Shown: piece by piece, positions 1-16,291 of the stretch
Layout: the number at the start of each line of letters is the position of its first letter
Numbering within the stretch: the first letter of the stretch is position 1
Assembly: GCA_003991915.1 (NCBI GenBank)
Contig: RQTK01000030.1
Span: forward strand, 593,334-657,333
DNA from: Elysia chlorotica
Taxonomy: Eukaryota; Mollusca; Gastropoda; Plakobranchidae
Length of the DNA stretch: 64,000 bases
Direction: 5' to 3'
Made by a program: the position numbers and the translations under genes
Notes under the pieces: model-generated
What the model was told of the DNA's origin: nothing
Databases searched by the model: none
Seen by the model: only the letters and a program-made list of their open reading frames with translations

Positions 1-87
<87 letters not shown>
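1..87. repeat. (GATA)n microsatellite
   Basis: A near-perfect AGAT tetranucleotide run starts at the window edge, so its full length is unknown. Confidence 0.97.
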
Positions 88-466
88 CCTAGGTAGGTAG
101 TAGGCAGATAAAAAGAAAAATAACGTAGAACGGTAGTGAGATTTTAAAAAAAAAGATGGATCATATTTAGCTGTATATAATAACATTTTAATACAATTTT
201 TAAAAATACGTGTACACTTTAAATAGTCGAGTTCTGAGAACTTACACACAACCACACAAAGAGCAAGTTTGTTACATAATTTTTTTTTTTAATTGTGAGT
301 CTTGCATGACCTCCCTTGCTACACTGTCAACAAAGCATCGGCTTATCAGTTTCCATTCAGGCATATTTTTTTCATTTTCCTTACCAATACATGTACTGGG
401 ATACTCCCGATATAACATTCTTTTTCGTAAATTAAAGTACACGGATGGGGGGAGGAGGCGGTGGGG
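88..466. other. Non-coding AT-rich stretch
   Basis: I see no gene or regulatory signal here. Open frames are short and compositionally random. Confidence 0.6.
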
Positions 467-892
467 GTCTCTAAAGAGAGGGAGGGGCAGGCACACGTGC
501 AGAGGAAGAGAGAGAAAGACAGAGACAGAGACAGGGAAAGACAAAACAGAAAAAAAGACTAGGAGAGAGAGATGGAGAGAGAGCGACAGATAGAGACAGA
601 GACATACCGGTACAGAAATATAAAGAGAGAGATAGACACAGATATACAGAATGATAAGGAGAGAGAGATAACATATTGAGGGACAAAGTGACTGGAAGAC
701 AGAGGCAAAAAGAAAAACAAAGAGAAGATAGACAAAGAGAGAGAGAGAAATAGAGAGAGAAAAGAGAGAGAGAGAAATAGAGAGAGAAAAGAGAGAGAGA
801 GAAAGAGGGGTGAGAAACAGAGACAGAGAAAGAGAGAGAAATAGGGAGAGAAAGATAGAAAGAAAGAAACAAAGGAACAGAGTCAATGAGAG
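467..892. repeat. Imperfect GA/GACA-rich simple sequence
   Basis: A long purine-rich run of GAGA, GACAGA and GAAAGA words. Several overlapping open frames of Ser/Leu/Phe or Arg/Glu composition arise from it and are not genes. Confidence 0.9.
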
Positions 893-1183
893 AACAAGAT
901 TGAAGAAAAGAACAAGACCCTCCGACGGCTACCAGGCAGCTCTCGGCAGCCTCAGCTTTTGTTTGGGAACGTGCACGATGCCTCTCGGGGCGGAAGGGTG
1001 AGTTCTCTGTGAGTCTGCGTGAGTGTTGGTGAGTCTTCGTGAGTGTTGGTGAGTCTCCTGGTGTTTTCATATGTCACGAGCATGTCACAATAACGCCCGG
1101 CGCCCGTCAGGGGGCTCAGTGTGAGTACTAAGCATGCAAGTTCAGGCCAGGTCGCTCAAACACAACATACATGCTTGGACATG

Positions 1184-1932
1184 CGTTAGATCAAAATGGT
1201 AGATCAAAATTTTAGATCAAAATGGTATATCAAAATGGTAGATCAAAATGGTAGATCAAAGTGTTAGATCAAAATGTTAGATCAAAATGTTAAATCAAAA
1301 TGTTATATCAAATTGTTAGATCAAAATGTTAGATCAAAATGTTAGATCAAAATGTTAGATCGAAATGTTAGATCAAAATGTTAGATCAAAATGTTAGATC
1401 AAAATATTAGATCAAATGTTAGATCAAAATGCTAGATCAAAATGTTAGATCAAAATGTTAGATCAAATTGTTAGATCAAATGCTAGATCAAAATGGTAGA
1501 TCAAAATGTTAGATCAAAATGTTAGATCAAAATGTTAGATCAAAATATTAGATCAAAATGGTATATCAAAATATTAGATCAAAATGGTAGGTCAATATGT
1601 TAGATCGAAATGTTAGATCAAAATGTTAGATCAAAATGTTAGATCAAAATATTAGATCAAAATGTTAGATCAAAATGTTAGATCAAAATGGTAGATCGAA
1701 ATGTTAGATCAAAATGTTAGATCAAAATGTTAGATCAAAATGTTGGATCAAAATGGTAGATCAAAATGGTAGATCAAAATGTTAGATCAAAAAGGTAGAT
1801 CAAAATGTTAGATCAAAATTTTAGATCAAAATAGTAAATCAAAATGTTAGATCAAAATGGTAGATCAAAATGGTAAATCAAAATGGTATATCAAAATGTT
1901 AGATCAAAATGGTAGATCAAAATCGCAGATCG
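1184..1932 (+). repeat. 13-bp minisatellite, unit TTAGATCAAAATG, about 57 copies
   Basis: Head-to-tail 13-mers with scattered substitutions (G/T at the second T, A/G at positions in TAGATC, rare CGAAATG) and one 12-bp unit. Nearly every unit keeps GATC. The array ends a dozen bases before a tRNA-like SINE head. Confidence 0.95.
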
Positions 1933-1945
1933 TTGCAAACTAAAA

Positions 1946-2012
1946 GGCCCGATAGCTTGGTTGGTTAAAGTTTGACAGTGGGGAGTATGAGGTCCGTGGT
2001 TCGAATCTCAAG
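1946..2012 (+). mobile_element. tRNA-derived SINE head (A box and B box)
   Basis: GATAGCTTGGTTGG resembles a Pol III A box, and GTGGTTCGAATCTC about 45 bases later is a near-consensus B box. There is no well-paired acceptor stem or CCA context, so a SINE head is more likely than a functional tRNA gene. Confidence 0.65.
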
Positions 2013-2059
2013 GCCCGTCCCCGCCTCCATTAAATCATTCATTTGGACACTGAGCGTCA

Positions 2060-4240
<2,181 letters not shown>

Positions 4241-4430
4241 AGGAGCAAGGGGAGAGTACTCCAATCAGCTCCGGGCAGAGTGACGTCAGCGGGCGGCGCC
4301 ACTGGATCGCTTCACACTCTGGGGCCCGTTTATGGGCGCTTTATGATAGATGTAGCCAGATAGGGGTCACAACAGCCCGCCCTGGCTACGGCCCGTCTCG
4401 CCTTCCTGTCTATCGGCCTTTCTAGTGCTG
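4241..4430. promoter_or_regulatory. GC-rich islet with CCAAT, CRE and GC-box words
   Basis: CCAAT (4261), a palindromic CRE TGACGTCA (4281-4288) and GGGCGG (4290-4295) fall within about 35 bases of otherwise AT-rich DNA. This is promoter-like, but no open frame downstream on either strand is convincing. Enhancer, unannotated transcript start or chance are all possible. Confidence 0.3.
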
Positions 4431-5255
4431 GGCGATTCGATTATAATTATCACGGTAAATCGGTATCGATCTTACTCATATAGTTGGTAAAACCCACTGA
4501 ACAATCAATGATATCTTACAATTGTGAAACATCAGCGTACTATAATATATTATGAAAATGGTGCCCTGGTGGTGATCCCAAAATAGTTGCTTAGAGGATT
4601 TAATCCAAATATATTTACATTTCATCCCGAAACGATAATTATGGTAACTTATTTTTAGTAAATTCCATATACATACGCTGCAAATTGTAAACTATTGTAG
4701 TTATGAATTCTATCTTACTGAATTTACGTTTAATTGGTGATGGTATTTTATGAAATTTCAAATAGTTATTGCTGATACAATGTGTCTCTCCTTAGGTGTA
4801 TGTTTTCTGCATATGTACGACAGTGATATGCTATTCAAGAATTAAAATGGCTACGTTTTTTGAAGAACTCGAAAACATATATAGCAAAAACTTTATTCTG
4901 CTTTTACCGTTACACATTGTAACAAAAGAAAATGTCTAGTATGTTGTATAGGACGTAATAACAAAAAATAAATTCTAAAAAAGCCACGAATCCAGCCCAG
5001 GCGCCAGTGAGGTCAAGGTATGTATGTACATCTAACCTGGGACTGTGATGTTCCGGCGTGTCGACATGGTCAGGCCTTGTGAACGAGACAGCCCTACGGC
5101 GACAATCATCCCCATCCACCCCACACCCCCAACCTCGTCTAGCCCCTCCGGATTGTCTATGTCCCCCCCAACACGCCATCATCCCTCGCGAGCGGCCATC
5201 ATGCTCGGCATTTCTTACCGGCGCCTTCCAACGTCGCGGTCAGCCATCTGTGACT
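4431..5255. other. Non-coding interval
   Basis: AT-rich to about 4980, then GC-richer to 5250. No recognisable coding sequence. Confidence 0.55.
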
Positions 5256-5264
5256 GAAGGGGGG

Positions 5265-5312
<48 letters not shown>

Positions 5313-5503
5313 AACAGACAAACAGACAGACAGACAGCAGACAGACAGAAGAGACAGACAGACAGAGACAGAGAGGGGGAAAGACAGAAAGACAGACAGA
5401 AAGAGCGAAAGAAAAAGGGAAGGAGAGAGAGGAAGAAGGGAGGGGGCAGGGGAAGAGAAGTCACACAATCCTACAGAGAGATAGGCAGAAAGAGGGGGAA
5501 GAG

Positions 5504-5540
<37 letters not shown>

Positions 5541-5770
5541 GTGAGAGGGTGGGAGAGATGCAGACTGACAGACATAAAAACAAAGAGACAGAGGAACACA
5601 GAGTGAGACACGTTACGACGTGGAGAAATAGTTAAGCAGACACAAATTAAAGCATAGATTTGACTGATAGACAGGCAGACAGACAGACTGATAAACAGGC
5701 ATACCGAATGACTGATAGACAGACTGACTGATAAACAGACAGGCTGACTGAAATACATACATGCACAAGA
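5256..5770. repeat. GA and CAGA simple-sequence block
   Basis: (GA)n at 5266-5300 passes into (CAGA)n/(CAAA)n and degenerate GACTGATA words up to about 5770. Open frames on both strands are low-complexity artefacts. Confidence 0.9.
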
Positions 5771-6978
5771 GAGAGAGAGACGAAAAGGTTTGTAGTGCAT
5801 GATTGTAGGCATTTATTAAGGTTTAAACCTAGTCTACAAAATGCATAACAATAATGTATGTGTTTATTTTCGATCCGTTTGGGATTTGATCGCTTTATAA
5901 TCTTGATCTTGTCAGCATTACTGACTTGCTGAAGTATCCCTGATAATAATTTCACAATAAGTGCTGCTGCATATCAGATTCCGAACATCAAACACTGTGT
6001 CCATCCACGGTCCTCCAGAACTAACATAGAGATAGCAACTGATGACGGTTGAATGGGTGCCTCTAAATGCTAAAGTGGGCATTGACGTCTCATAAAATAA
6101 GTAGATATTGTTTAGCGTGGAAATTAATACATGTCGCAGGGAAACACACAGATGCGGCCATGTGCTGCAAATTCAACAAAAGACGCCTGATCATTTATAC
6201 CCCCATCACCTTTGTTTCGGCGTTGGATCGTTTTTTAGAGTCTATGATCTTTATCAGGAAGATCACCATTGATCTTCTCGGTCTATTGTTTCTATTTTTC
6301 TCGTCGTTCTGCGTCATTCCTTTTTTTTCAAAGTTCTCCAAATCTTGCGGCTGTAAATAAGTTTCATGTCTCTTTCTTCTTCCCTCTCCATCGTCTAGGT
6401 GTTTGTCTTGCGAATAATCCTATGATCCAGAAAGTGTAGCATGTGGCTTCATGGCATCTTTATGTATCATAGCCATTCTCTCACCTGGGTGTTGCAATGA
6501 ATGCATAATAACAGGCCTAACGGTGTGCATGCTGCAAACACACTAATTGCAACAATAAAATCAAGACAATTGTCTATTCTGTGAAATCCTGATATTTTGT
6601 ATCTATTCAGTTTAGAAGTTTGGGTGCAACAGGCTGTTATTTTTTTTATCGTTTGCTGTTTTTAGTTTCTTTTTCTTACCTTTGAGAAGTAGATAAAGTT
6701 AATAGATTATCAAAAAATGTAGCAGAGACATACAAAGCTGGTGTCAATGTTATTACCTTCTCTGCTGGTACGTTTTGTTCTGTCGATTTTGCGTTTGTCA
6801 GGATGTGGCATCTGAATCTTCTTTATTACCTTCGATAACCGAATCTGATAAGATCTAGCTGTGGGAAATTTACGATGAGGGCACGGCACATAAATAGATA
6901 GAGGGTGGAGGGAGAGAAATAGAGAAGGAAAAACAGAAAAGGGGAGATAGTAATAGACAGTCAGACAGAGAAAGTCTT

Positions 6979-6979
<1 letters not shown>
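5771..6979. other. Non-coding AT-rich interval
   Basis: Short open frames only, none recognised. Confidence 0.55.
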
Positions 6980-7019
<40 letters not shown>

Positions 7020-7034
7020 AAAGGGGGGGGGGGG
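6980..7034. repeat. (GA)n followed by a poly-G run
   Basis: A 35-base GA run, then a G run of about 13 bases (7022-7034). Confidence 0.93.
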
Positions 7035-8478
7035 CTAGATGGATAGACAACGGTAACATTAAACCCAACGTAAATAAATAAAACAATATAAACCAGCTGC
7101 AGTAATGTATTCGTTCATTAAGACACTTTGCATCTTCCAGGTCGACCCATTGTTCCGTGAGACATTACCTGTGGTCATATGGTGACGTGAAAATAAGTCT
7201 GTATAAGGATTGTGGGACCGCCCCCACAGTTATTTATAGATTTGGGGGCAATGTAATCGCAAAAAGCACTGCGGGTTACGGCAATTTAATTTTATTTACA
7301 TCAAAAACTCCTAGAAATAAGCATATTTATTACTTCTATTCATTTCGGGTGCTTCATCAAGCAATGAAGAAAATAAGATTATATTTTATGAGAATTATAT
7401 TGAACATTTTTAGGATAAAAGAGACATTTTAGAAAAAAAGAAAGCGTCCACCCTGTTTAACTGTGAAGGCTGTTTATCAAACGTTCACTAATTTTCTTTC
7501 CATTGGACAAAACCCATGATCTTATATATTGTTCTGTTTTATCAAAACGACACAGCTCTAGCAGTCTTTTTAAAAGAAGGAAACGATCCGATGATAACAC
7601 TGGGCAACACAGTCTCAGTTGCATGAGGTTTGATAATTGATTTTTATAGATAAAAGTGCCCTGATTTCAAAAATGCCAACCATTTTTTCATATCGGGTCT
7701 AGTTATGCAATGCATAAATTTGTAGGTAGAAAGATATAGTGTGATTAATTTAAAGGGACAAAATAGGCCTACTAATTGTTGAAGAACAGTATGTAGCGTA
7801 AAGTATTATAAAGGTACAAAGAGGGCGAGGACGGGTAGCTTATTGCAAAAAATCTAGAATAGAATAAAACTGATGCCATATTTGAAATCAGCGACCCAAA
7901 ATTATACAGAAACAGATTTAAAAATGCATGCAACTGACAAAAAGTTGAAATTTGTTGCCCAGTGTTATTGTTGTTGTTATTATAATTATTATTTTTATTT
8001 TTTATTTTTTTATGACCCAGGAATGGTACTATATTGTTCTGTTTTAAAGTATTGTATTAAATCACTTCTGAGATAGAATGTATACAGATAATGTAGAGTC
8101 TAGAGATCGAGATCAAATACAGATCTACATCTCTAGGTTCTAGATAAGATTATGAGTCTAGATCTTGTATCCAAAATACAACCCATCGATGGAAATGCCT
8201 TATTGTCAGCATAATTATGTTTCATTCAGATTATTCTTTTTAGTTTATTGACCTTCCACTCACATTGTGGGTCAGATTTGTGGACGTCTTTTGGAAGCGC
8301 ATATCACAGTGTTGATGCAGCACGACGCCTCACGGAGAGGTCTCAGGACAGTCACGTGACCGCTCCGAATGTTTTGATTAGCTCTACAGAGGGACAGTCC
8401 CGCAGAGGGTTGCTGAAATTTCCAGTTTTGAAAATAGATATATAGTTAACCTAAGCATGTATTTTGTGAGAGGACGAT
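7035..8478. other. Non-coding AT-rich interval
   Basis: Nothing recognised. 8095-8165 is locally enriched in CTAGA/AGATCT words. Confidence 0.55.
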
Positions 8479-8479
8479 C

Positions 8480-8540
8480 TGGCAGGGCTTAGGTGGTAAA
8501 GCGTTCTGCTTCACATTAGACGTCCGGGGTTCCATTCCAA
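8480..8540 (+). mobile_element. tRNA-derived SINE head
   Basis: GGCTTAGGTGGTAAAGCG is an A-box-like segment and GGGGTTCCATTCC is a degenerate B box about 35 bases downstream. GC-richer sequence continues to about 8720 and may be the SINE body. Confidence 0.5.
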
Positions 8541-8720
8541 GAAAAGGTTAAACGATCGTTGGGTTTGGTTCTCTACTGGTTGGCTCGGTGTCACTGGGGT
8601 GCTGTTTGACTCCGGCGGCTGCCTGCACTGCCTGTCAGGTGCTTTTTCTCCAACTGTCTCTGTTTTAAGGCATGTGGAAAGACTCCGCTCTTGAGTCTCT
8701 TGTCCAATGATTGGCAACCT

Positions 8721-9455
8721 ATGGGACTTTAAACTAAGAGAGAAATAGGCTCAACCGGGACAGCGATCCCAGTGTTTATTTCCCATCCACTTTAGATCTT
8801 GTATTGGTTTTGGAGACCATCAATAATCGAATGCACCTGTCTTTTAATTGAAAGAGGGTCGCCTTTAGGCCCTAAAAGATTTTTAGCTACGGGACTTTTT
8901 CTCTCTGAAATCAGATACATATACAACAGAATTTTGAAAAGTCTTTCGCCAAAAGTAATTCAATTACATGTACTTTTGATTGATATATTTTCTACAGGGA
9001 AAAATAATTTATGGTCCGTTTAACAGACAACGTTCATCAAGATATTAACTTGTAATGTCGTTATATAGACACTAACTTTCTCCTTAGCTTGGATATCTTT
9101 GTTCCTTTTTTTTTTAAGACACTGTGGCATATTAATATCCATGTGATTTTCTCCCTTGCCCTGAAAAGAAAGGCAAAAATCGCTTATTTAATGATCGTGC
9201 AAGCAGTGATTAGAAGCAACCATAATTAAACGTTGCTTTAATGGCAGAAAAAAGTCACTTCTGTGTGGCGTCACTCTGGATATAAAGCCATTTTATGATG
9301 AAATAAGACACCGTAATTAACTGCATTGAATAAAGAATCCTCGATGATATGATCCCAATCTATAGGAAACAATGCCCGTCTTTCATTAGAGAGCCAAGCG
9401 CGCTAAGCTTGCTGGAGTCTGACTTTCACAGTTGTGAACGATAAGACAGTGGTAG
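8721..9455. other. Non-coding interval
   Basis: No gene or repeat recognised. Confidence 0.5.
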
Positions 9456-9530
9456 GGAATCCAGATGGCTTAGTTGGTAGAGACATAGATTATAAGCAGG
9501 AGGTTCGATATTCGATGCCCAGCTGGTGTT
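9456..9530 (+). mobile_element. tRNA-derived SINE head
   Basis: ATGGCTTAGTTGGTAGAG matches a tRNA D-arm/A box, and GGTTCGATATTCGATGCC is a B box with an insertion. Confidence 0.55.
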
Positions 9531-9905
9531 CAATGTTTGGCTTTATGGAAATATTCTGCGTTTAAGATTAGAACAATTCAATGTTTTCAGAGGCAGAGAA
9601 GTTGATGGTCCCTCAGAGAAGTGCAATCCACGAGAGAGGAAAAGACGAAAATGGAGAAGTGACCAAAAGAAACCCAGTATTGTTTCAGATATAAAGACAA
9701 GAAGAGAAACGAAGTGACAGAAAAATAAATAAAAGAGAAAAATAGAGATGAAAAGAAAAACAGAACAACAAAGATAGAAACATAAAATTCAGGGTTATTA
9801 TCATCACGAGCGTTTAGCATAGAAATGAAATCTTTGATGGTTATTTTTTGTGTGTGTGTTTTTTTCCTAACCATTTTTGCACACGTGTTAATAGTTTTAG
9901 GAGAC

Positions 9906-10047
<142 letters not shown>

Positions 10048-10461
10048 TTGTTACGTGCCTACCTCACAACCACTTCTATATGATAATAAAAAAACGGGCT
10101 CTCTAAATCACCATACACGTAGATCTTAATACATTTCTCTGACTCTTTTTCTTTCACCTCTGTTCATTTTCCATTGTTAATTTTTTATAAAATAACCCGG
10201 AGTTTATTCCACTGGGACGAGATCGCTCGGCTGTTCTGAACTTTGAATCTTTGGGACTGACACGTTCGGTGACGGGCTCCCGTCTTTGATTCTTGATCCT
10301 CCTTGATCCTCCTTGCCGCCCGGCCACTGTCTGAGATATTTAAAAAATAATTACACATCATCATTCCCTGTCACCATACAGTCAAATAGCAGCTCCCACC
10401 TTGGGGAAGCAAGTACAATGACAAACTATATCGAAACACCCGACTAACCATAAATACAAAT

Positions 10462-10587
10462 ATACCATACATACATGCTAGCTACCCGTCTATCTTTCTA
10501 TCTTTTTGTTTATCTTTTTTAAATACAATACCATACATACATGCTAGCTACCCGTCTATCTTTCTATCTTTTTGTTTATCTTTTTTC
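10462..10587 (+). repeat. 66-bp tandem duplication
   Basis: Two near-identical copies beginning ACCATACATACATGCTAGCT, at 10464 and 10530, each ending in CTATCTTT-type pyrimidine sequence. Confidence 0.9.
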
Positions 10588-10653
10588 TCTGCTTGCCTCC
10601 CCCTCTTTCTCTCTTTCAACCTACCAATTTTTTATTTTACAAAAACACAGCGA

Positions 10654-10715
10654 CCCCCCCCCCCCCCCCCCCCCCAAATTACACACACACACACAAACTC
10701 AAACACACACACACA
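10654..10715. repeat. Poly-C run followed by (AC)n
   Basis: About 22 C (10654-10675), then CACACA-rich sequence. Confidence 0.93.
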
Positions 10716-11104
10716 GACTAAACCAAATCTCTGTGACTTGGACAATTCGTGGAGACCCTGACCAGGTATGTCAAAAACAAACAACAAATTAGATATTGGT
10801 AGAGTATCTTATATATTTGTTTAATAACTTCTCAATTTGTCAACTCACATTGAATATTTATCAAACTTGCCACTTCATATTACCTCCCTGTAATTCCTAA
10901 AGCCAAACTCTCATTTCTTTCTATTATTTTTTCCAAGCCAAACTCATTAATTTGGTCCGCAAGTAGTCATCAAGACGAGAAACCACAACCATTTCTCTCA
11001 CTAAGCATTAAACACCATACATGTCCCTCTCCTCTAAACGACTAGAAAACACATACACATCCACACATCCCACATATTTTACTCGGACACAAACACACCC
11101 ACAC

Positions 11105-11300
11105 CGAAGTGTGTCTTCTGGCCGGCGCCCTAGGGGGAGAGACGGGAGGTGTTGTCGGCCCATCTTGATGCGGCCCCTCCACATTTACGGCCCCTGTGGC
11201 TGGACGGGGCGACGCCAAAGTCTCGCTTGTCGCCAGCGACTCCCGGCGATCGGATGAATAATTAGGAGCGGGTCGCGCCAGTTAGGGCCCTTGTTCGTAA
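11105..11300. promoter_or_regulatory. GC-rich islet downstream of Pitx
   Basis: About 190 GC-rich bases with several CpGs, ending in a homeodomain-type core (GAATAATTAGG). It could be an enhancer or a repeat remnant. No coding frame is recognised. Confidence 0.2.
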
Positions 11301-12190
11301 CTCATTTTTGTTTACGCTTGGTGATCTATGGCGCTGAAAGTTTACTCTATGCTCGGCCCATTAAAACGTAGGGACAATGTCTTTAATACATGTATCATTC
11401 GATGCTGTTTTTTTGGTTGGTTGGTTGGATGGTTTGGTTCGGAGGGGAGATAAGCAGTTTGCAAGAAAATTATTATTAATTTTGTGATTTAAATTAAATT
11501 TGAGATGGGGTTGATTGTTTTTTTTATTTGTTGTTTGCTTGTTTTGTTATGAAGTAAAAATATAAACTAATGAGAATGGTATCATTTGTGGTTTATAAGA
11601 AGCTTGTGATGAAGTTGTTCGTGATAAACATTTCAAACTTTTAGAAAATCCTCTTTTTTCCTTAAGTATTGTATATCATTTTGTTATTTACCTTGTAAGC
11701 GATAAAAAGTTAAAAGGCTAATAATATTTACAAAATTAATACTTAGGTATTTATGACAGGGGAGCGTTCTAGAAATGTTGTAATAACACTGAAGTTTACA
11801 CCTTTTAAACGTATGTCATTATAAGATTCACAGCTCTGTGTGATTGTTGTTGTTGTTGTTGTTGTTGCTGTTGTTGTTGTCATTAATATTATTTTTTAAT
11901 GTCGTTATTTTTATTATTACTAATTTGTTTTTAACAAGTCTTGTTGTCGCAATTATTTTTTCCATTTAAAGCTGCAAATTTCTACTATAATGAGTGTACC
12001 ATATAAATACATATCTCAAAACAGTTGTTGAAATCATATACTTATTGTTGCATTTTTAAATTAATCTTTTTTTATCTTTGCCCTTGTCTCCGACATTTAA
12101 ATATCAAAACGAAATGTGTGTAATTTATGCTTACGTTAACACTTTCCTACGTTTAGCCATTTTCCAATACGTTTTGAGTATCAATCATTT
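11301..12190. other. Non-coding AT-rich interval with a (TTG)n run
   Basis: (TTG)n at about 11842-11880 is preceded by ACAGCTCTGTGTGATTG, the same flank as the (TTG)n at 25.8 kb. No gene is seen. Confidence 0.6.
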
Positions 12191-12470
12191 GAGTCGGGTA
12201 CAGGTATAGTTCAACCTCTCTAAACATAGGACGGACCTGTCCATAGATGCGGTCAAGCAGCAGAAGTCGACTGGGCACTGTCCAGGCAGTCTGAACGTCT
12301 CCAGGTCTCGTGCGTTAGCTGACGTCACAGCTGGGTCAAGTGGCGACCCATGCACGCAACTGGACATCAAGTGGTCACGGCTCGCGAGTTCCTGGACATT
12401 CGGACAGCTCGAAATATAATATGCAGACAGAGACGCCCGCGGCGGGCAGGGCCAGGTTTATTTTTATCAC
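12191..12470. promoter_or_regulatory. GC-rich islet with a palindromic CRE
   Basis: About 280 GC-rich bases containing TGACGTCA at 12320-12327 and a CGCCCGCGGCGGGC block near 12434. No open frame is recognised. Enhancer or retroposon body are both possible. Confidence 0.22.
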
Positions 12471-13728
<1,258 letters not shown>

Positions 13729-14809
13729 TCCTATATAGAAACCAAAATAATTTTTCTATAAATATTTTCAAGATATGAAGGCTGGCCTGAAAAGTCCAAC
13801 TTGCGAAATGGTGTTTTTTTACTTTCAAAAGCGTAGATTTTTACTGTCAATAAATTTGGAATAGTATTCAGAAGTAGTTTTACTAGTTTAAATGCTATCT
13901 CCTACTTTATAATGAAACTCAACTATACATGTCATTTCATTAGTTCTTCGATTATTTCAAAACATAAAAGCTCATTTTCTTATCAACAATTTTACACAAT
14001 GCATTTTTTAACAATTAGATGTATGATACATATATATCCTAAGTTTTGACACTACAGTGTTTTTTGAGGAACTCCAAAAATGTTTTCGAGCTAGTTTATC
14101 TTTGAGAGATACTGTTTTCACATTTCTCACACTTAATGCGATCATTGCGTCAACATTGTCGACATGTTTAAAAAAAAAGTGGATAAAACACAATTTTGAA
14201 TCTATGTAGTTTTTACTTGTAAACATTTCAGAAGAAAGAAAGAATATGTAATATACAGATGAAAACACTTATACAACTACTAAGACTCTTCCGTTTCGTC
14301 CTTTTTCCCCTTGAAATGTTAGGAAACGAAATCTATACCAAGAATCATCTGCTTTATTTTATTTGTTTGTTTTTTTATCTGGACAAATCTTTCTATAGTT
14401 TATCAATACAATTATGTAGGCCTAATTTGGAAAATAGTATGTCGCAAATATTTTGAATTTTACCGATGATTGAATTAATCGTATGAAGAAATTCAAAAAT
14501 ATCGTAGCAAAATTACCTAATATATACACTGTTCTAAGACATTGTAAAGATGTATTTAATTGAAATTTTTAAAATTATTTTTTCCTTTCTTCCTTTCACC
14601 ATCATATTCCAATAGCACATGTGTACATTGTTTCGTCTTCACTTAGTTTTACTCGGCTATATTAGTTTTCCACTTGTGGGTTTTATTTTTAAGCCTTGTT
14701 TGAAACTGATAAAACTGTGCCAACAACAGCTTATCTAAAATAGGAATAGGTTATGAACATTTAGGTGATTCACTAGAGAGTGGTAGTTTAGAGAGATAGA
14801 GAGATGGGG

Positions 14810-14850
<41 letters not shown>

Positions 14851-15064
14851 CTGAAAGGATAAGAAGACAAAAAGTAATCAATGTAAGGGTTAACGTTTAT
14901 CTAAACTCAAGTAGGATTCACTAAAACGAAAAGTGAACAAAAATATTCTCATTACGAAAACAATAAGCACTGAACAGTTAATTAAAAGCAACTAAAAGAA
15001 AAACCAAAAAAAAACATACGTACAATAAGCGTCACGACACACAACACTCAAGAAGGAGACAACA
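13729..15064. other. Non-coding AT-rich interval
   Basis: A (GA)n run at about 14811-14850 is the only clear element. Confidence 0.55.
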
Positions 15065-15066
15065 CC

Positions 15067-15145
<79 letters not shown>
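15065..15145 (+). repeat. (AAC)n microsatellite
   Basis: About 27 AAC units, read as poly-Cys or poly-Gln by frame; not coding. Confidence 0.97.
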
Positions 15146-16243
15146 GAACAATAAAAACAAGCAAACAAAGAAAGGAAAAACAGATCGACGCTTCCTCAAG
15201 AAATCAAGTAAGCGAGTCTGCAACAAAAGCAAAACAAAACAAAAACGGACAAATTGACACTAGTACCGATATATAAATGAATATACGAGTTGAAGAAAAC
15301 AAACAGAAATCCAGTGACTATTTCTTGCTTTAATTAAATTGTTATAACACATTTTTCCATAATCAAAGGCATGGTAATAAAATTACATTGATGTGATAAA
15401 AGGACATTTAGAAAATAAACACCTTAATCATTATCAAAGACGGCAATAAGCAATCAGTGATAATGATAATAGTAATAATTATTTTTTTTTATAATAGTAG
15501 TAATTATAATAATAAAACATAGTCAGTTCACAGCGAGAAACAACATCACGAAAAATTTTTATGAAAATTATCATCAAAGTTACTTTGACTTCTAAACATT
15601 CACAACTCTTCGAATTGTATAGATCTAGTCGCAGTAAACTCACAAAGCATGGAGCTTGCGCATGTTTACACTAAAGGAGCTTTCCTCCCTTCCAGTTTAC
15701 AAGAATCATTATTTAAACACTATTTACAATTTGTTGCGACGATGTCCCTCTCAAATAGTATCATATGTATTGAAAGAGAGAAGATGATTATGGATTATGA
15801 TAAAAAAGGAAAGAAGAATCTGAGAGGTTTCCACTGATTGGGAAAATATTCCTCAGACCAAATGAATGAAACAACCGAATGCATCGGTTTCCTTACCACT
15901 GTTAAGCGATCTATGGAACGTCAGTTCATCTTGATTTCTTACATAAAAAATTATTAAAGAGTTAAAGAGAAAATATCAATAGAGAAGTCGACATTTTCAT
16001 ATTCGTTCATAGAAATGCTTATGATATTTAAAGTTAAAAATATAGCTCGTTCTACAAATTGAGGGGGAAAATGTATGTAAACAAAGACGAGATGTGAGTG
16101 TTGTGCTACAATAATTGTTAAATTTATGATTCTCCCGTTTTTTCTCAATGATGATAGTAATGTAGCTGTGTTTTTGGGACAGAGAATATATGTGTGTGTA
16201 TGTGTGTTATGAGATAAAGAGAGAGGGAGAGAGATAGAGAGAT

Positions 16244-16291
<48 letters not shown>

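Noticed and set aside
272..1070. Ser/Leu-rich and Arg/Glu-rich open frames over GA/TC tracts (also near 3314, 9825, 13356, 34020, 44930, 62760 and 63741)
   Set aside because: Direct translations of dinucleotide microsatellites.
1184..1932. Possible CRISPR-like array
   Set aside because: Units are contiguous with no unique spacers, and the genome is animal; it is a minisatellite.
4425..4480. Possible transposon terminal region (GTGCTGGGCGATTCG with AT palindromes)
   Set aside because: Suggestive of some DNA-transposon ends, but I find no matching opposite end or target-site duplication.
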